From an uncultured Collinsella sp. (GTDB taxonomy: Bacteria; Actinomycetota; Coriobacteriia; Coriobacteriales; Coriobacteriaceae), in contig CALHDP010000013.1 in the NCBI GenBank assembly GCA_938023085.1, positions 1 to 16,472 on the forward strand: 16,472 bases of DNA, written 5' to 3'. The notes below the pieces were generated by a model, which worked only from the letters and a program-made list of their open reading frames with translations, was not told where the DNA came from and searched no databases. The position numbers and the translations under genes were made by a program. Every line of letters begins with the position of its first letter. The first letter of the stretch is position 1. Below, in pieces: positions 16,041 to 16,472 of the stretch.

Positions 16041-16343
16041 TTAGCGCGCAAGCGTAACGGTACGATCGGGAAACTCGATGCTTGCAACCAGTTTTCCGCC
16101 GAGGCTCTCTGCGTACCTGCTCAGCGTGTCGAGCCTCATCGAGCCCAGCTCCCCACGCTCGAGCTCAGATACGCGTTTCTGAGAAACGCCCATCGACTGG
16201 GCAATCGACGCCTGCGTTAGATCCTTTAGCTTGCGAATCTGAGCAAGCTTATAGGCTTCGACGCGCTCGCGAGTCTTCTCCTGCTCGGCGGCAATAGAGT
16301 CGCGTGTTATCCCGCGGGATTCCATATACTCATGCAGTTCCAC
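16041..16343 (-). CDS. HigA-like Xre-family antitoxin
   Basis: A 100-residue protein with a basic helical lead (1-38) and a helix-turn-helix: LTQASIAQSMGVSQKRVSELERGELGSMRLDTLSRYAESLGGKL (about 42-85), the pattern of Xre-type antitoxins in HigBA-like systems, which neutralise the toxin and repress the operon. GTG start at 16343, with GGAGG ten bases upstream inside the preceding gene; an in-frame ATG six codons later is the alternative. It overlaps the end of the toxin gene by 14 bases, the toxin-first order usual for HigBA. The antitoxin looks complete, so if the toxin is broken, this would be an orphan regulator. No intrinsic terminator is visible after it. Confidence 0.85.
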   Translation of the reverse strand: MELHEYMESRGITRDSIAAEQEKTRERVEAYKLAQIRKLKDLTQASIAQSMGVSQKRVSELERGELGSMRLDTLSRYAESLGGKLVASIEFPDRTVTLAR

Positions 16344-16472
16344 CTCGATCGAGCCTCCTTACGCGATCAACCAGCGGACGACCAAGACTGGGGTCCTCCT
16401 TCTCAAGCACCAAAAGATCCGCATAAATCTGCTTTAGCGTAGCTTCATCCTGCTCATCGAGCCAAGGCTCAA
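16330..16472 (-). pseudogene. HigB-like toxin, partial at window edge and probably truncated
   Basis: The minus-strand frame entering at the right edge reads EPWLDEQDEATLK, then a helix ending in DPSLGRPLVDRV, then RRLDRGGTA and a TGA stop. This matches the N-terminal third of phage Gp49-like HigB toxins, in which GRPLVD is followed by a conserved GSRHxNMKELR and the beta-sheet core that holds the mRNA-cleaving residues. Here that core is missing and the frame closes over the antitoxin start. No other frame restores the motif, so an internal deletion is more likely than a single frameshift. The beginning is outside the window (probably only about ten residues more). Confidence 0.65.

Overview
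The window is high-GC, densely coded chromosomal DNA that looks like a Coriobacteriia (Actinomycetota) genome, most likely Collinsella or a close relative. That placement is my inference from base composition, the protein sequences and the gene order; no database was searched. All genes but one (pepT) lie on the minus strand.

Left end (about 1-3040): a minus-strand pair encodes a DtxR/MntR-type metalloregulator followed by a zinc-type homocysteine S-methyltransferase. It is divergent from a plus-strand peptidase T gene. A perfect 9-2-9 palindrome lies between the two and overlaps the likely promoter region on both sides, so it is a good candidate operator. Strong intrinsic terminators close both units, and an 87-nt near-perfect palindrome sits between pepT and the next gene.

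Centre (about 3040-12600): envelope genes murA and an LCP (LytR-CpsA-Psr) ligase follow a complete F1Fo ATP synthase operon in the order atpI-like, B, E, F, H, A, G, D, C. Several ATP synthase genes overlap or nearly touch (TAATG junctions). The main spacer is a 124-nt leader before atpE. A 15-bp perfect hairpin terminator separates atpC from murA. The atp-then-murA order resembles that in some Firmicutes. The c and a subunits carry residues typical of a proton-driven enzyme.

Right end (about 12820-16472): upp (uracil salvage), glpK (glycerol kinase) and a divergent YrdC/Sua5-domain protein are followed, at the edge, by an intact HigA-like Xre antitoxin. Its partner, a HigB-like toxin, runs off the window and appears to be cut short right after its conserved GRPLVDRV segment, which suggests a decayed toxin-antitoxin pair.

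Most of the window is housekeeping. The least ordinary items are the shared palindromic operator, the 87-nt palindrome, the truncated toxin, the signal-peptide-like start of AtpF, and the unusual insert in the YrdC-domain protein.
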